Shown: positions 21,970 to 36,100, counted from the first letter of the stretch. The stretch is DNA of 64,000 bases from Cristatella mucedo (GCA_009760855.2 WPIO01000048.1:2081001-2145000); one strand, 5' to 3'. Notes: generated by a model not told the origin, from the sequence alone. Program-made: numbers and translations.

Positions 21970-23740
21970 TCGGAAAAACAGAGATGGCAAGAAGTCCTCG
22001 TGAGAGTTCGCAGCTGCATCAAGCTCTTGGTTTTGCTCGACGCTCGACATTGCGTGGTCACCAAGGGATTCTTGGCCTGGCTGGTGAGAAAAACACTAGA
22101 AACTTCTTGGAAATTCATCATCATCTTCTAGATCATCGTGATCCCCTTCTACAATCGCACCTGGACCGCGCCAGAAAGAATGGAAAATGCAGTCTCTTAT
22201 CGGTCTCCTTAAACCCAAAATGAGCTCCTTATTACACTTGCATCCACAGTCAGGGAAAGCTACTCTGCGACATGCGGCGAAACAATTAATTAGTGGAATT
22301 CTGTTTGACTCAGCCCCTAATTTTGAACACCGCGAGCAGACGTCGAAGCCTTTATATTGTGTCGATGCTGAATTCGTAAACAAAACAGTCATCCTTAAAG
22401 AGTCTTTCCTGGACTTTCTTCAAATCTACGTATACGAAGCTGCAGCAATAAAGGGTCTCATCTTGGACAAACTTGAAACTGACCAAATAGCCTTGCACAA
22501 TTTCTGGTCGCAGTGCTACGAAAATGTAAGAGGCATGTATGGCCACTTTTCAGCTGTCCCACGGAGAATACTGTCGAGAAATGAGAAGGCAATTTTTGTA
22601 AACCTTGATAACCACAGCTTGAACCTGGCGGGAGTTCATGCTGCGTCAAGATTCCGTTGTTCTAACCTTTTTAAAACAATAGAGAGCACCTTCTTATTCT
22701 CTTCAAGACCAACCCTGAGGTGGGAAGAACTGAAGAAAGTCTTAGCCATCACTTGCAAACGTGACTCTGTAACCAGGTGGAGTACAAGAGTAGAGGCTGT
22801 GAATGCTATCAATGATGAACTGCATAGCATAGTAGGTCTTTTGCGGCAACTGTCCGAGGACACAAGTGGAACACCCGAAACAAGAAGTAAAGCTGGCAGC
22901 CTCCTACATTGTATTTTGAACTTTAAACTTTTTGCCAGTTTCGTAATTATCTTAAGGACAATTAACCTCATTCAGAAAATACTGCAGGATCCAAAGATGA
23001 ACTTCAAAGACGTCTCCTGTGACCTCCACTCTCTTGAAATTAAGTTGTCAAGACTTCGAGGAGACCTGCGCCAAGAATTACTACTAGATGCCAAAAGGAG
23101 ATGTGAATTGTGGGGCGTTGCAGCTGTACGAAGAATCTACCAAAGGACGCAGGAGCCCTGATAACTCTCTCGAGATGTTGGTCTCACGACAGCGGAGATT
23201 TCAAGGACACTGAAGAACAGAAAAGATTATCCACAAGAAATTACCACTAGGTTTTACGGACTCAGATCTTGATTTAAGATTTTGTTTCTTGTTCAAAGTT
23301 GAGCAGCTTTTGAAGACACTTGACCAGACCAAACTCTGCCAACAATGTCTTGATATTGAAGGCTTCTATGTTCAGACTTTGATGAAACAGAGCTGTACAA
23401 CGGAATATGTGACTGCAAAATACGTCTTGCCCCACGTCACGACTCGGCACCATAGACACCACTGGAACTCATGTCTTTCATTGTCAGCTATGGAGAAGAT
23501 GTGTTCCCTAATTTGACGGTTTCCTTGCAAGTTCTTCTCACTATAGCTGTTTCAGTTGCCAGTCTTGAACTTACCTTTAGCAAGGTGATGGTTATCCAAC
23601 ATTATCTGAGAGCATCGATGGGGCGAGATCGGCTCTTTGATTTGACCTTGTTAAGCATAGAGAAAGAAACACCAAAAATATTGATTTCAAACTGTAATAG
23701 TTCAGTTTTCCACGTTCAAGGCCAGAAATATTCACCTTAA
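21970..23740 (+). pseudogene. hAT-type transposase relic (ZMYM1-like, DUF4371)
   Basis: A 324-codon open frame at 22187-23161 matches the hAT-derived ZMYM1-like family: CYENVRGMYG corresponds to the usual YDNGxxMxG block, followed by KAIFVNLDNHSLNLAGVHAA, a RWEELKKV block, RDSVTRWSTRVEAV, and DPKMNFKDVS. The upstream LRGHQ...RNFLEIHHHLLDHRDP block (about 22040-22150) is in another frame. The C-terminal dimerisation block (VSYGEDVFPNLTVSLQVLLT, then SKVMV...YLRASMGRDRL) is at 23471-23660 after frameshifts and stops. The family normally encodes a cut-and-paste transposase. This copy is dead. Confidence 0.8.
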
Positions 23741-25565
23741 GTTAAATATGTGGTATACATAGCTACCTTGTACCTTTACCACGGTAAGTTAAAACTTTCT
23801 CGACTCGATGTGCCTCACCACACGTTTTTTGTATTTGTTCTGTGATTGAGCTATTTTGCAGCAATTTGTGACAAGAGGAGGGGGCGCCATTTCCTGCTTT
23901 GCCCCCCCCCCCCCGTGGCCGAAAGGTCTCGCTGCGACGTAGAGAACGGATTCAGGAGCCAAGTAGAGATGGTGACATCCTAAAATGCATTGGAACGATA
24001 AAAATGAAAGGATAATAGGCAATCACGATCGTACTAAACAGCACGGTCACTACGAGCCGGCGGTGCTCCGGTGGGGAAATACAGGTCGACATGACGGCCG
24101 GTTCGGGAGCGAAGACTGGACGATGGCCACAAATGACAAGCATTACGATGTCGATATGCGTGGTCCCGTACGCTTCGTGGTAAACAATTCAAACAGATAT
24201 GTTTTAGACAGGTCTTAAATGTACGAGTTTTCGCATTTAACGTTCATAAGGACTAAGATTTTGAAAAATCCCGCAACGGTCAGAAATCGCCGGTAACTAT
24301 CGATGGACCTTAGCGTATACGAAGGCGGCTTTCAAAATCAAAACTACTTTTACGAGCACTGTGAATTTTGCAATTCAATACCGCTAGTATTAGTTAGTTG
24401 CTGTTACATTGGGTCTTTCTGCCGAGATGAAAGCTCACCGTTTCTACACCGTGCATACTTTCGTGAATCCCCACACTAGGACTTAGCGCTAGCACGCTTA
24501 AGTTCGTTAGGTTTCTTTAGGTGCCATCGGCAGCTACTGCCAGAATTTGAAAATTGTAATAGCTAGGAGTATATGAATTACCGCAACATGGTCATTTGGA
24601 AAATCAGTAATACTCAACAGGTCTTTTAGCCGACTTTTCTGCACATTTATTAGTAGCTCAATTAGTGCTAATGACTTTCTTAAGTGGTACATACAATTCC
24701 ACGAACTGGTTTCAAATTTGGGGAGAGTAATTCATTATTGCTGCAACCATTATCTACTTAAAAACCACGGTTGAAAAATTCTCGCGTGGATGACTCATGC
24801 TCTTACTGGATGGTTCTTTACCTGAGCTAATGTGTTTTAGTTGTTGAATGTTTTTGAGTGCGGCGAGCTAGTTAATCGTCGGCCTCGTAGGCTGGGCAGT
24901 TGTGTGCTCGAATGCGTATTCTTATCAGCGAATGCCTAGTTCCATGTCGGTTGCCCAGGCCGGCACTTGATGATCCATTCTACAGCCACTGGATGTTAAT
25001 GGTTCTGTAGAACTCGTTGCCAGTTGAGTTCGTAAATTTATTAGCACAGAGTGGCATAGTGCGCTCGCTCTGTGCTGGCTGTCTGAGGGCTCCTGAACAC
25101 GACAATCCTTTAATCCCCGTCAGGGGATTGTGACGTCGGAGTCGTAGTACCTTTGCGTGTGACCGGAGGCTGCTTCCTGGCACGCGACACATCGTTGGAC
25201 CGGCGATGGCCCTTGGTAGCAGGAAAATCTTCCAGGCTAAGGATGACAAATGGCGAGCAGGACTCGATGTTGGAAACCCGTCTCAGCTTGGCTTCACGAG
25301 ACAAAGTTGTGCTGCTGTCACAGCAGTACTTGGGGGCATTGCGGAGGCGTCAAGTCTGCTAAGACTCAGTATTTATCGATTGAGTTTGGCCAAGAATTCG
25401 CTTGCAAGAAATCGGCCGCCACAATCGTGTGCAATGGCTGAAAGCAGGCATCAGAGTCGCGTATAGGATCTGGATACCTACGCAGAAGAGCATGAAGCAT
25501 TTCATTTGTGGCTAGACATGAAGCAGCTTGGTTTCTGAATCTAATGGCTAAAAAAAGGTGGCTCA
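23741..25565. other. hAT 3' flank and intergenic DNA
   Basis: To about 23915 the sequence is the noncoding 3' flank of the hAT element, with a C-run at 23902-23914; it is also present after the fragment at 38 kb. Beyond that nothing is recognised. Confidence 0.4.
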
Positions 25566-26095
25566 TTCGCATAGCGCCAAAAGAAAACTCAATCTCTATC
25601 CAGTAGCTTTACGTAATAATAATAATAACAATATATTGCACTTGATAAAGTGCCCTCAGAGAACTTAATCTCTTTCTAGGCGCTTTACATTTGCTGCAAA
25701 GTGATACGCAATAGAATAGTAAGTAAAATCATGCTTGAAAAACAAACAAAATGAATAACATGGTTAGGGGTTACATGCACTGGGTCAGCATGCAAATGTG
25801 GTTAGTGGCAGCATGAACAGTGTCAGCACGCATAAGCACATCGAGGACGAATCACAAGGACCCACTAAATGCTGTCCTAAATAGGTATGTTTTTAAGTTT
25901 CTTTTAAATGTGGTCAGGTCAGGGGATGTTCTGATGCAGGTCGGGAGGGAGTTCCAGGCTGTGGGAGCATACGAGCTAAATGCACGGTCTCCAAAGTATG
26001 CCGTATATCGTATACGTATGCCGCATATGCTCGAGCCGACGACCTCGATCGCTGAAAGTGAGCACCTTACCCAAGGACCCAAACCATGGCGGGCA
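25566..26095 (-). repeat. SINE family A copy split by a LINE
   Basis: The tail hairpin (TAGCGCCAAAAGAAAACTC, then ATCTCTATCCAG) is at 25571-25610. The head (ATGCTCGAGCC, GACCTCGATCGC, GAGCACCTTACCCAAGG) is at 26018-26092. The LINE at 25614-25996 separates them. Confidence 0.65.
25614..25996 (-). mobile_element. Young 5'-truncated LINE inside SINE A
   Basis: (TAA)n tail, hairpin and 3' untranslated region ending in the RT C-terminus. It differs from the copy at 13725 at only a few positions over about 380 bases. Target bases ACGTA border both sides (25611 and about 26014), with an extra 20-base filler on the right. Confidence 0.85.
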
Positions 26096-26880
26096 ATTTT
26101 AAACAGCTTAGCCGTATAGGCTATTCTCTCTACAACCCGTCTGGAGTCGATTGAGGGCAAGCTTTCAAATTAGAGTCACGAATATTTACGAAACTTGTTC
26201 GCTTGAGCGCTTCCATATGTAGGTCAAATGCATACGCATAAAATAAAATAGGCAGAGGATAATAGTTTTACATGCTACTCTTACCAGTATGCGTTGCTCG
26301 CACTCCTTAACGATAGCGCATCAGTACGTCAATCGACCGCCGTTGCTCAGCCGCTACTTACCTTGGCAGCTCACGCGTTATTTGCGAATTTTCGGCAGCC
26401 CGGCGTTAATAATAAACCCAACTGACGGCAAGCAAACACATACTGCTTTTCATGAGCTACAAGCGATATAGTTTAGTCTCATCTCACGCGAAAGTTGAAG
26501 GCAGCTCAATGCTCATTAACGACAACAGTCCACGAAGCAGGCTACTAAACGGTAATGTTGCCTGCTCTAAGGCCTCTATTGCAATATTTATGAAGGGGGT
26601 AATGGACGCACGGCTTCGTTGCCGGCGACACGTCCTTCATGTTTACCAGACAAGTAGTGAACCACTCCAACTCGGACAAGCACTGGCGTCAGGCACCACC
26701 TACTCGAAACGGTCGAACAGGAAGCCAGCGGGAATCGACGGGGCAAGGATATCCGGATGATCACGTGAGCTTATGGAGCACGCTTATCTGCCGGTTTTGG
26801 TGTCTTGGTGTCTTCTGGATTATGTTATTTTACTAGGCAATTTTATTTTTATTTTAAAATTTAAATAATAAATACTACTC
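26096..26880. other. Intergenic DNA upstream of TIF1
   Basis: No repeat or gene recognised. It lies directly before the putative TIF1 promoter. Confidence 0.35.
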
Positions 26881-27019
26881 TCGTGGAAGCCGCCATTCTC
26901 ATGCCGGTTACCTAAGATGGCCGCTTGCGTTAACTGGCTGTGAGAGCACGGTTCGGCAATCTCTTCACAAAGTTGGGCTGTACGGTGCTCGTTTCTGACA
27001 CAGGCTGTTCTTCCGAAGC
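26881..27019 (+). promoter_or_regulatory. Putative TIF1 promoter / 5' UTR with YY1-like site
   Basis: AAGATGGCCGC at 26914-26924 matches the YY1 / downstream ATGG element common at TATA-less animal promoters. A GCCGCCATTCT element lies at 26889. No TATA box is visible. The start codon is 96 bases further on. The transcription start is inferred. Confidence 0.4.
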
Positions 27020-27194
27020 ATGGCTGCTGAAAATGAGCACAACTCTCCGGAAATTCCGAAGAGCTTGCGCGTATGCACGAGGTGTCAAGAAAACCTGCAA
27101 ACCTCCTGCAATGAGAGTATCTTGCTATCGTGCCTGCACACGTATTGCAAGGTGTGCGTAAGAACAGGGTGCTTGCCAAGGATCGGAGACGGCA
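27020..27194 (+). CDS. TIF1 (TRIM24/33-like): TIF1 exon 1: start and first RING half
   Basis: ATG at 27020 (GAAGCATGG context) opens a frame with VCTRCQENL and [10 protein letters not shown], the first six RING ligands. Donor GGCA|GTAAGT, phase 1. Confidence 0.85.
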
Positions 27195-30100
27195 GTAAGT
27201 AAAGATCCACGATCGTTGCATTTCCGCTTATGTCTGCAGTTCGAAACATTCACAGTCTGTTGACTTTCGGTGTGACCATGCCGCTATCGAGCAAGTAATG
27301 TGCTTCGACTTGCCGATCTTCGGTTAATATATGGGGCTGGTGTATTTTCAAAATTTCTATTGGTAAATCTGGGTAATTTTTACGGCAACTGTAATCCGTC
27401 CCTTATGGATTCACAATCTGGCTTTATTACGAGACAACGGAGTGATCCTGATTCCCGTCGTTATTCCGTTAATAGGTCAACGATTGCATTGGATTTGCCT
27501 GTCGAGGCACGATAAAGTTGTCTTAATAATAATGCCGTTCGGTTTCTAGGATTCAATAAACCCCGTCGATGAATGGCCACTCGTAGGATGCGAACTCACG
27601 TGTATGTATCTATTACAGTGCAGCAGTGTACCATGGGTTCTCAGCCATCTTTTTGTAACGTTATCGAGGAAGCCTATTAGAGCTTGTATTCGCAATTGGT
27701 AGAACCAAGAGGCAATGTTTCCTTGTTCTCCATTACTGTAAGTCGGATCCAGAAACATGGTGAGAATGTTCGAGTGCCCTGAGCAGAGGAGAAACGTGCA
27801 CCCAACTTTAAGGAAATCTCGCAGTTGACCACAGCTGCTGTGTCTATAAATTCGTTCGGGTGATACGAGGGTTTTCCATGGTGCATGCAATACTTGAGTT
27901 ATGAGCATGTGAAAATATTTTTTTTTGGACAGCCCAGAAACAAACACGTGGTGCTATTGGGATTCTAATGAGCATGTTTTACTGAAAAGGTCACTGCCTC
28001 AACCGCTCGTTGATATCGCTCCGTGACCTGTTTATGAGAGCTCAGATGATCAGGGATCAAATCATGCGAATGGTTGGGCCACTGCATGAGCGCCACCCCT
28101 CGCGGATTTGTCACACACAAAAATCACTGGCCTAGCATTGTTCCTAGGGCAGTCTTGTTGCCAAATATAACGACCTTCTAGCAGAGTATTTGAGCTTGGT
28201 AATCCAACCACCGTGACCAACAAGAACTTGAGTAAAGTAAAGCTGTTTTATAAGACGAATGCTCGGGTTTGATCGAACTTGTGTACCTGAATGAATTGAA
28301 TTGCATGTCCAGTAGGGCAAGCTGCCGTCTTCTAGATTTGGCTGGTAGCTGTTGGGCATTTTCTAATGGTGTCCGTGCTTTGCCTGGTAGCAATTAGTGT
28401 AACCATCAATTTTGGATATATTGTATGGCATGTAACTTTGCAATCACCCAAAGGGCTTAGCAAATACTCCATAGATAGAGCTGTGAGTAGAAGGATTGCC
28501 ATTGATTTATTGAGCATGCCGATGCTGGTGGACTACCTCGATACTGGGCTCACAAAGATGTGCACGTGCATCGGCGCGTGATAGGCTATTTAATAATCGG
28601 CCTTCACTGGTAGCGCAGGTTAGCACAATTATTGAATTGGTTAAATAACCGCCCCAGTCTGTTTGCCGTGTTCATCGTGATGACTTGTAGCTGAAGAGGT
28701 GCTAATGCCGCTTCATGGGAATGAGTCATTTTGGGCTCTCCGTGGCTATGTGGCTTGTCTGCTTTGAGAGCCATTATACTGTACTGGTTCGTAGAAGCAG
28801 CTGGTGCCCACTCCTAGTCCCAGCCCTGCCTTATATCTATCTGGTTGCTTTGTTCCTTTTTATCGATCATTTCCGGTACAGCCTATATAATGTCTGCCCA
28901 CCCACACCTCGCCAAAAAAAGAACAGGAGTGTTGGCAGGGCATACAGGGGTGCTTTTATAGCATCAGTGCAGCAGTTAGCAGATGTTTTACAACTGTCTA
29001 GTGAGGTTTTCGAGAACGGCTTGCCGCCATGTCACCGTAGCAAATATTACATTGTGCAATGGGCTTACCTGCTCAGTTCACCCTTGATTGCACCCACGTT
29101 AGTGCATGTTTTAAGCGTTAGTGCATGTTTTAAGCGGAAGGTCTTGTCTGCTTGCACGGTGCTCGTATTGTCGTTGGCAGGTTCAGTAGAGTGCCCCCAG
29201 TGTAAAGGCAGGAGCCACAAGCAGGACATTGGGTGCAGCCTATTCTTTGTCGGAGCGAGTGAAGCCTACTCTAAAGATGACAAGTGTGTTGCTTGCGACG
29301 AGGGTGTGAATGCGACGTCGCATTGCGTGCAGTGCGACGAGATGCTGTGTGACGCCTGTGTACAGGCACATCGCCGGGTACGTATAACTAAGGATCACAC
29401 TATCAAGACCACCCTTGGTGAGCCCAGACAGCAGGCGAAGCCCATATATTGCCCACGTCATTCGTCGGAGAAGTTGCGTTTGTTTTGTGAGCCGTGCGAG
29501 AAGCTGACATGTCGTTTTTGTCAACTCGAGTTTCACAAAGATCACAAGTACTGCTTCATGAACGAGGCTGCAGACGTGTTTCGGCAATTTCTCACGACCA
29601 AGCTGAAACTGGTCGAGGAAAAGCATGAGTCTGTCCAACATGCCATCGCCCTCATCAACAAGCGCATCGAGTTACTTAACCAAAGTGAGGCACAAACTCG
29701 TGCGAAGATCAGGGGCTTCATTGAGCTATGTCATGTAGGTTTGAATTCCTTGTGGAGGTCCCTGAGTGGTGACCTCATGTCTGTCACGCACGTCAAGAAG
29801 CAGAGCCTCCTGCGTAAGCGCGACGAGGTCGAGAATCTCTTCATGAACATCGACCGTTGTAAAAAGAGCGTCGAGTATGCCACCAAGTGCGGTTCGGATG
29901 CTGCGATACTGTGTACCCGGAAACCTTTCATGACGCACATCAGCGACATGCTGGGAGCCAAATGTCAGGTACCTAACCCGAGTCACACACTCGACATCCG
30001 TTTTCAATACGACCCTAAGTTTTTCGAGGAACTGGCTTGCCAAGGAACGATTCTCATCAACGGTGTGGCAGTGGAGCGTGGTGCTGGTGGTGGCAACCTG

Positions 30101-33100
30101 GCTGCAGTTTCATCAGTGTCTGGAGTACCAGCATCTGTCACTACTGGCTCTGGTAGTACTACCGTTGCTGCCGTTCAAGATAGCAATGTTGCGGGAGCAA
30201 GCTCAGTAGTGGCTACGTCATTGCCTCCTTTCACAGTTGCACAGTATGGATTGGCAAGCCAACAGTTGCCATTGAATCACCAGTCGGACCAACCGACGCC
30301 TTCAGCAGGAGATAAACTCACAGGTATGGTGGCCACATATACTGCTCTAACACCAGACTGCAATTTGCTTGCTAGGTTTGAGTTTTGTCTAGTGTAGCGT
30401 ATAATGTAGCTACGTTTGCAAATAAATTCTCTGAAATTTTTTATACAACATTACCATCGTAGTAATGCTAAAAATATCACAAAGTGCATAACATTAGCAT
30501 GATGCCAGGGACTAACTCAGATTAAGAATTGACTACGTTGACACTAATATAAGTTGACTTTGTGATAGATTTAGACATGTATAAAACTCGCAGGGTCAAA
30601 CGAAACACTGGTATTCTAGCTATGTTATATAACTGGCAAATAAACCTACCTATCAGACCTAGTCCTGAGGCTGTAGTCCTATCGTACTGATGGCATGCTG
30701 AGATGGTTATGAAATTCACAGCTGTACCCCAACATTATTTAGATTATGAAATCGAAGTGTATGCTTTCAAGACCTGCATTAGCAACTAGCTATCAGACCA
30801 TATAACCTTCAGAAATCATCGCTTGAAATACCTAGGTCGTACGTCAGGTAATCCTCGTGGAAGCTTTTCATGCCGGTTAATTCTATTTAGGGTAATTATA
30901 ATCTTCTGGAAGCTTACATATGAATTACTTATATAACTGTAGAGGGCTTGAACTGCTGAACTCATAAAGCCAAAGCAACTGAATTCGGTGCCCACTGCCA
31001 CCGCACACAGGTGGCTTTTCACCTTTAGAACCTATACCAAAACAGCAACTAGCAAATTTCTCGCAGTCCATACGAAGGAGTAGTTAATGTTATGGACCAT
31101 GCACAGTCCAGGCAGACAGAGCCTGCAGTAGCAGAACTGCATAATGTCGTAATTAACGTATGCAGTTGCTTTCTGGGCCACCACAGCCATTTATTGATTG
31201 GTCACGAAAATTGTGTTTACTTGGGACTTCTTAGCAGACTGTATTTAAATGGTTTATTTAAATGTTTTCCTGTGTCGTGGCAGTAAAACTACTATGTTTT
31301 CTTGCGGTTTTTCTGAGTTTTTCATGTTATTTAATGTCGGCGATTGCAGGTGCTGCAAAGCTTCAGGACATGCCTTCAACGAGTGTTTCTCTACAGCCTG
31401 CAACAGGACGCTCACATGCAGCTCGAACTTCAGGTTCAACTACCGTACCTGCTTCATCTGCTACAACGTCATCTACGACTAACACGATAAACTCGAGCAG
31501 TGGTGCAGCTAGGACCAAGTAAGATGCCTTTTTAGCCTTGCATGGCCCTGCCCAGTTTCACCTTTGTGACTGCATATGCAGTTGTTTAGTCGGCCGTTTA
31601 GTAAACCTGCATTTTCAAATACTGCAATGCTCATCTGGGCTTCGTTTATAAATTTTGAGCATATGTCAAAATAGCATTCCACAAAGTAGGCCTGTTTTAT
31701 AGTGTTGTAACTCATCCAAGCTGCTTAATACATTCGTGACATTCCATCTCTTTCTCCAACATGCAGGTCTTCTGGCCAGTGCAGTAAGGCTCTTGGAGGG
31801 CAAAACTCTACAGCTAGGCTTGTCTGTTGTGAATGTCGCTATTGCCCGCATTACGCCACTTATCACCGACCTACACTGGCTTTACAACAAGCAGCGTATC
31901 GACTGCAAGGTTTTATTAGGCACTTTTAGGTCAATTATTATCTAGTTCTAGCCAACCGATCCACATGACTTTCGAATCGGGCTAGGCATCATTTCACCTT
32001 GTCTTCTATTCTCAGACCAGCATAAATGCTTAAGTACTATTGAGCTATTTCATCGGAAGCATGGCTATTATTTGATAACCTCCAGTCAGGTGAACCGAGA
32101 TAGCCTTGCATTTTTCGATTACGGCTGAGTTATAAATCTGAGGCCCTATTCTGCTTCAAAGCGCAAACAGTAAGAGATCCACACATCGGCACTCCGCCAC
32201 ATTCTACATGCCTCTGTCAGTCATCCAATAGTCTGCTAAAGGTTCACTCATAGCTTTAGCAGGGTAGCGCTAGGGGCAGAGAATAACTGATGGCGCAAGC
32301 AAAGTGGGAAGGCTCAACTAGATGTACTGACCTCAACCTAGTTAGTGAGTGGCTGCAATCTCCCACTAAGCACGTTGGATGCTTACTTCCTCCTCTCAGG
32401 CCAAGACCTTTGTTCTGTGACTTTTGCCATTAAAATCACCTGCTTGGCCACAGTATGTCTACAGCACACAAGCCACGATATTCCGCTACCTCGGGCTTTC
32501 AGATGAGTAATGAGCTCGATGGGCAGCCCTGGAACTGCCTTTTTATGTGTTATTTACCTTCCGATTCATTTTCACACCGTTTGCTTGATTGAATGAGCTG
32601 TGTTCGCTCGACTGGGGCCAATGTTGCAATGAACGATTGAGGTCATCGCAGTTATTTTTTTAGTCAACGTCCGGCATCGGTAGCCGACCAACAGAGCCGA
32701 CCACCTGCTGCCACCAGTGCTGCAGAAGCTAGCAAACATCACAGCAGGGCTTCTTGCACTTCGGCGAGAGAGGCTGGTTATTCCACCGTCGATAAAGTGA
32801 AGGTCGGTGACCGATCGGAGTTTGTTTGCATGGGCTTCGCTTTCTTCTCCTTGTTTGCTCTGAGATTTGAGCACGTGTGCTAAACGTGATGCCTGCAGGC
32901 CGAAGACGATGAGAGCTCAGGACGACAAGACGACCGTTCTTCGGCGAAAGCAAGTGGGTCTCTTGCGCAGCCGGCACAAGGAGCTTCTAGGGCCTGCTCA
33001 TCCGATGCAGCCAATGAAATCCATGCAGAGGAGCCGGACGTGTGCGCCGCAGAAAGCAGTCACTCACCGAAGCAGCCGGCGCAGCCGCTGCAAGAGAGCA

Positions 33101-36100
33101 GTGGAGCAGCACCCGACGTAGAAATGGTGGAGCGTGGGCAAGGACCCGACCAAATCGAGGTTAGTGGTTGCCATCATAAGCTGTAGTTGTGTTCGAGATT
33201 CTTTTTTCTGCCAAAGCTATTGGAGCCTCGGCTGCATATTGTAGGCATGGTTTGTTAAGTTCACTAGGTTTATCGGTTTACATGATGTACAAATACCGAT
33301 GGCTACACCAGAGGCTTCACCTATTTTCCATCATGCTTGAGGGCAGTGTCTGCTTCTGACTAATGACCCCAATGTTTGCTTTCTCCAAAGCCCCCCCCCC
33401 ATTCTAGTTCACGAAGTTCTGTGCTTGCATGCGAAAGCATGTCCCTTGCTGCAAACTCGCTGCTGCTATTTGTGTGTAATGTCTTGCGTTATCTGAAAAG
33501 CTGCTGTTGCCATTGGCTCTGTGTGCTGGAGCTGGTCGTTGTACCACTTACCACAATCGTGGAGCAGCTCTGTGACCGGTGGCTGCCGGTTGTTAATGCC
33601 GCTAATCTGAGTGGGGCTGCATGCGCTGTGTTCCTGCTGCAGCTGGCCACTTTCGGCAGGACCAGCAGTGTACACCACGGCTCCTGTCACCTTGGTCACT
33701 GCGTGAATATCTGCCGAAAGCAAACATTGTGCTGGCGCCTGATTTCTAGGCTGATTCTGCCGTCGGTCAAGATTCGATCGCTCAGGGCTATGGAAATTTG
33801 TCATCTCTAATACTCCTTACCGACATTAAATCATTGGCTCCGGAAGCAGGTGCGCCAACCACCGACTCACGGCAGGATAGTAATCTCGATACCAGTGTTC
33901 CAGGACCTTCCCGTGAACGTGAACGTGCCATTCCGACACGGAGTCGAAGGTGGAGTCCATACAATGTCTCAAATAACCACCGAGAAGGTAGAGGAACTTT
34001 CCTGCTACAGTCAACTAACGTTTGCTGCTTGGCCCAGCTAGAGACTTTAAATCGTCACTTACTTTACCTGTGGTATTTTAGATGACATGAATGAGGATTA
34101 TTGTGCCGTGTGCCACAACGGCGGTGAGCTAATGTGCTGCGATACATGCCCTAAAGTGTATCACATGCAGTGTCATGTTCCAGAACTCTCTCTTCCTCAC
34201 AGGTAAGCCTCGATGACTGGCGATCGTCTTGTGCTATCAATTTCCAGATGTGTGCAAGTGCCTTCTCCTGCGTAACGGAGCACCCTCCCACTTGTTGCTA
34301 CCGGCTCACTGCAACTATGCTCTAGCTGGTTTATGTGTAGCTAAGTCGGGCAATCGATGCTGGCATCAAGAATAGTACCGGATTGCTGAATTTTCTTACG
34401 AAATTATGGCAATCTGCTTCTGGGAAGCAGAAAAACAAGCAAAATGCTAAGGCACGATATCTGTGTTTTGGGAAAATCGCCGCGTGTCTGTGGGTGCACG
34501 TTTGCATGTGTGTGGGTGCATGCATGCCTGCACGCTTGCTTGCATGTGGTCGTAGCACGATGCGTTGCATCGATGTGGTGCAACAACTTATTCACCACCT
34601 ATAGTCCTCCATGTTATTTCCTCCGACGTTCTGTGTGCACGACCGAATGGCCAGAAACAAGCAAACTTTTACCTTGGGGATTAACTCGAGTACTTTTGTG
34701 TAAACTTTATATGAACTTAAAGCTTGTTGATTGAAAAATCCTGCAATGCCATCACAGGAAGGTCCTCTTGCTTGGAAGGTAAAGTCAGAGCTTGATATTG
34801 GGCGAAGCCGACACTTTAACAGTAGAGCTAACCCTGTAGCATAATGATTCAGCTGCAAGTAGCACTTTGTTTCGATATGAACCAGAAGGATCTTCACGGG
34901 ATGGCTATGATGAGCATAATCGAACTATCAGTTGATTCTTCTTTTGTGTACTGTGCTGTTTCCAGAGGAGGAGAAAGTGGAGCTGAGCACGTGCTGGCTT
35001 CCTGTTTCAAGGGCCTTAAGGTAGTATCTCTCGGCCTTGTGACTGACCGGTACTGGTGTTTTTGTCAGCGACTCCCTGCCATTACATGCCTGCATTTTTG
35101 GGGGCTGCTTCTTGCAATCGACGGTTCATCTGCAGTCTGTGTAGCTGTTTTTCGCTCAAGCACGTGCTGAATTTGGTGTCATCCATGCCAACTCCTGCTA
35201 ATCTAATTTCGGCTGACCTGCCGTTCGTAGCTCTGACAGGTGGAGCTGTTCGTTGTGCATGTCAGAAAATGGCATAGAGCCACATGCTGCCAACAGCAAT
35301 GCACTGCACCCAGCAGCTGTAGGTGCATCTGCATCGACTGAAGAGCCAGCCACTGGCAAGCGAAAAGCTCCCTTAGGACTGACCGACATCGAAATTAAGG
35401 TGAGCAAGCCGCTGCTTCTTCTCATGAATCAGCCATTCTGGTGGCACCACTTTTCATTGGGCAATACAGTACCCCCTATTCAAACTATTGCTGGCCGTGC
35501 TTGTTGACTGCCACAGTTGGCGGTGCCTCACATCAGCTGTAGCAGTCGATGGGAGCACCTTACTCGTAGGATGGCATTTTTGAAAGGGCGTGGCCGTGCG
35601 GATTTTGATATCAGATATCGCAGTTGCTTCGTAAATTTTTTGCAAACGATTGTGCCTTACGATGAAATGCTTCTTGCAGATGTGCGAGCACATTCTTCTG
35701 CAACTCTTCTGTCATAAGAGCAGTGTGCCGTTTCATTTTCCCGTCCAGAAAACGGTGAGCAATCGTTGGCGTCTTCCCTATACAAAAGCCCTCACTGTCC
35801 ACCAGGGCTAGCTTTGCACCCTCTGCGTTATTGGTTTTTTTTTGCTGGCGTCTCATCTGTGTATTGTTCACGTGCACTTCACTGAGCCTCCTATTTGGGT
35901 TTGCTTGGCAAAGTATTTCAATTGAAGTGTGTGTCATTTGGTCATTTAGGTGCCGAACTACTACAAGTTGATCAAGGAACCAATTGATTTCACCAGTATT
36001 AAAAAGAAACTGCAGCGTCAGCACTTCAACCACTACATGAATTTGTCAGAGTTCATTGCTGACGTAAACTTGGTTTTTGCCAACTGTTTGACGTATAATC

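Noticed and set aside
22187-23161. Functional host gene (domesticated hAT, ZMYM1-like)
   Set aside because: The frame covers only the middle of the transposase. Upstream and C-terminal blocks are in other frames with stops.
28715-29180. N-terminal 155 codons of the 560-codon ORF with hydrophobic stretches
   Set aside because: This is intron sequence read through in frame. The acceptor at 29181 and the RING continuity from exon 1 show that coding starts there.
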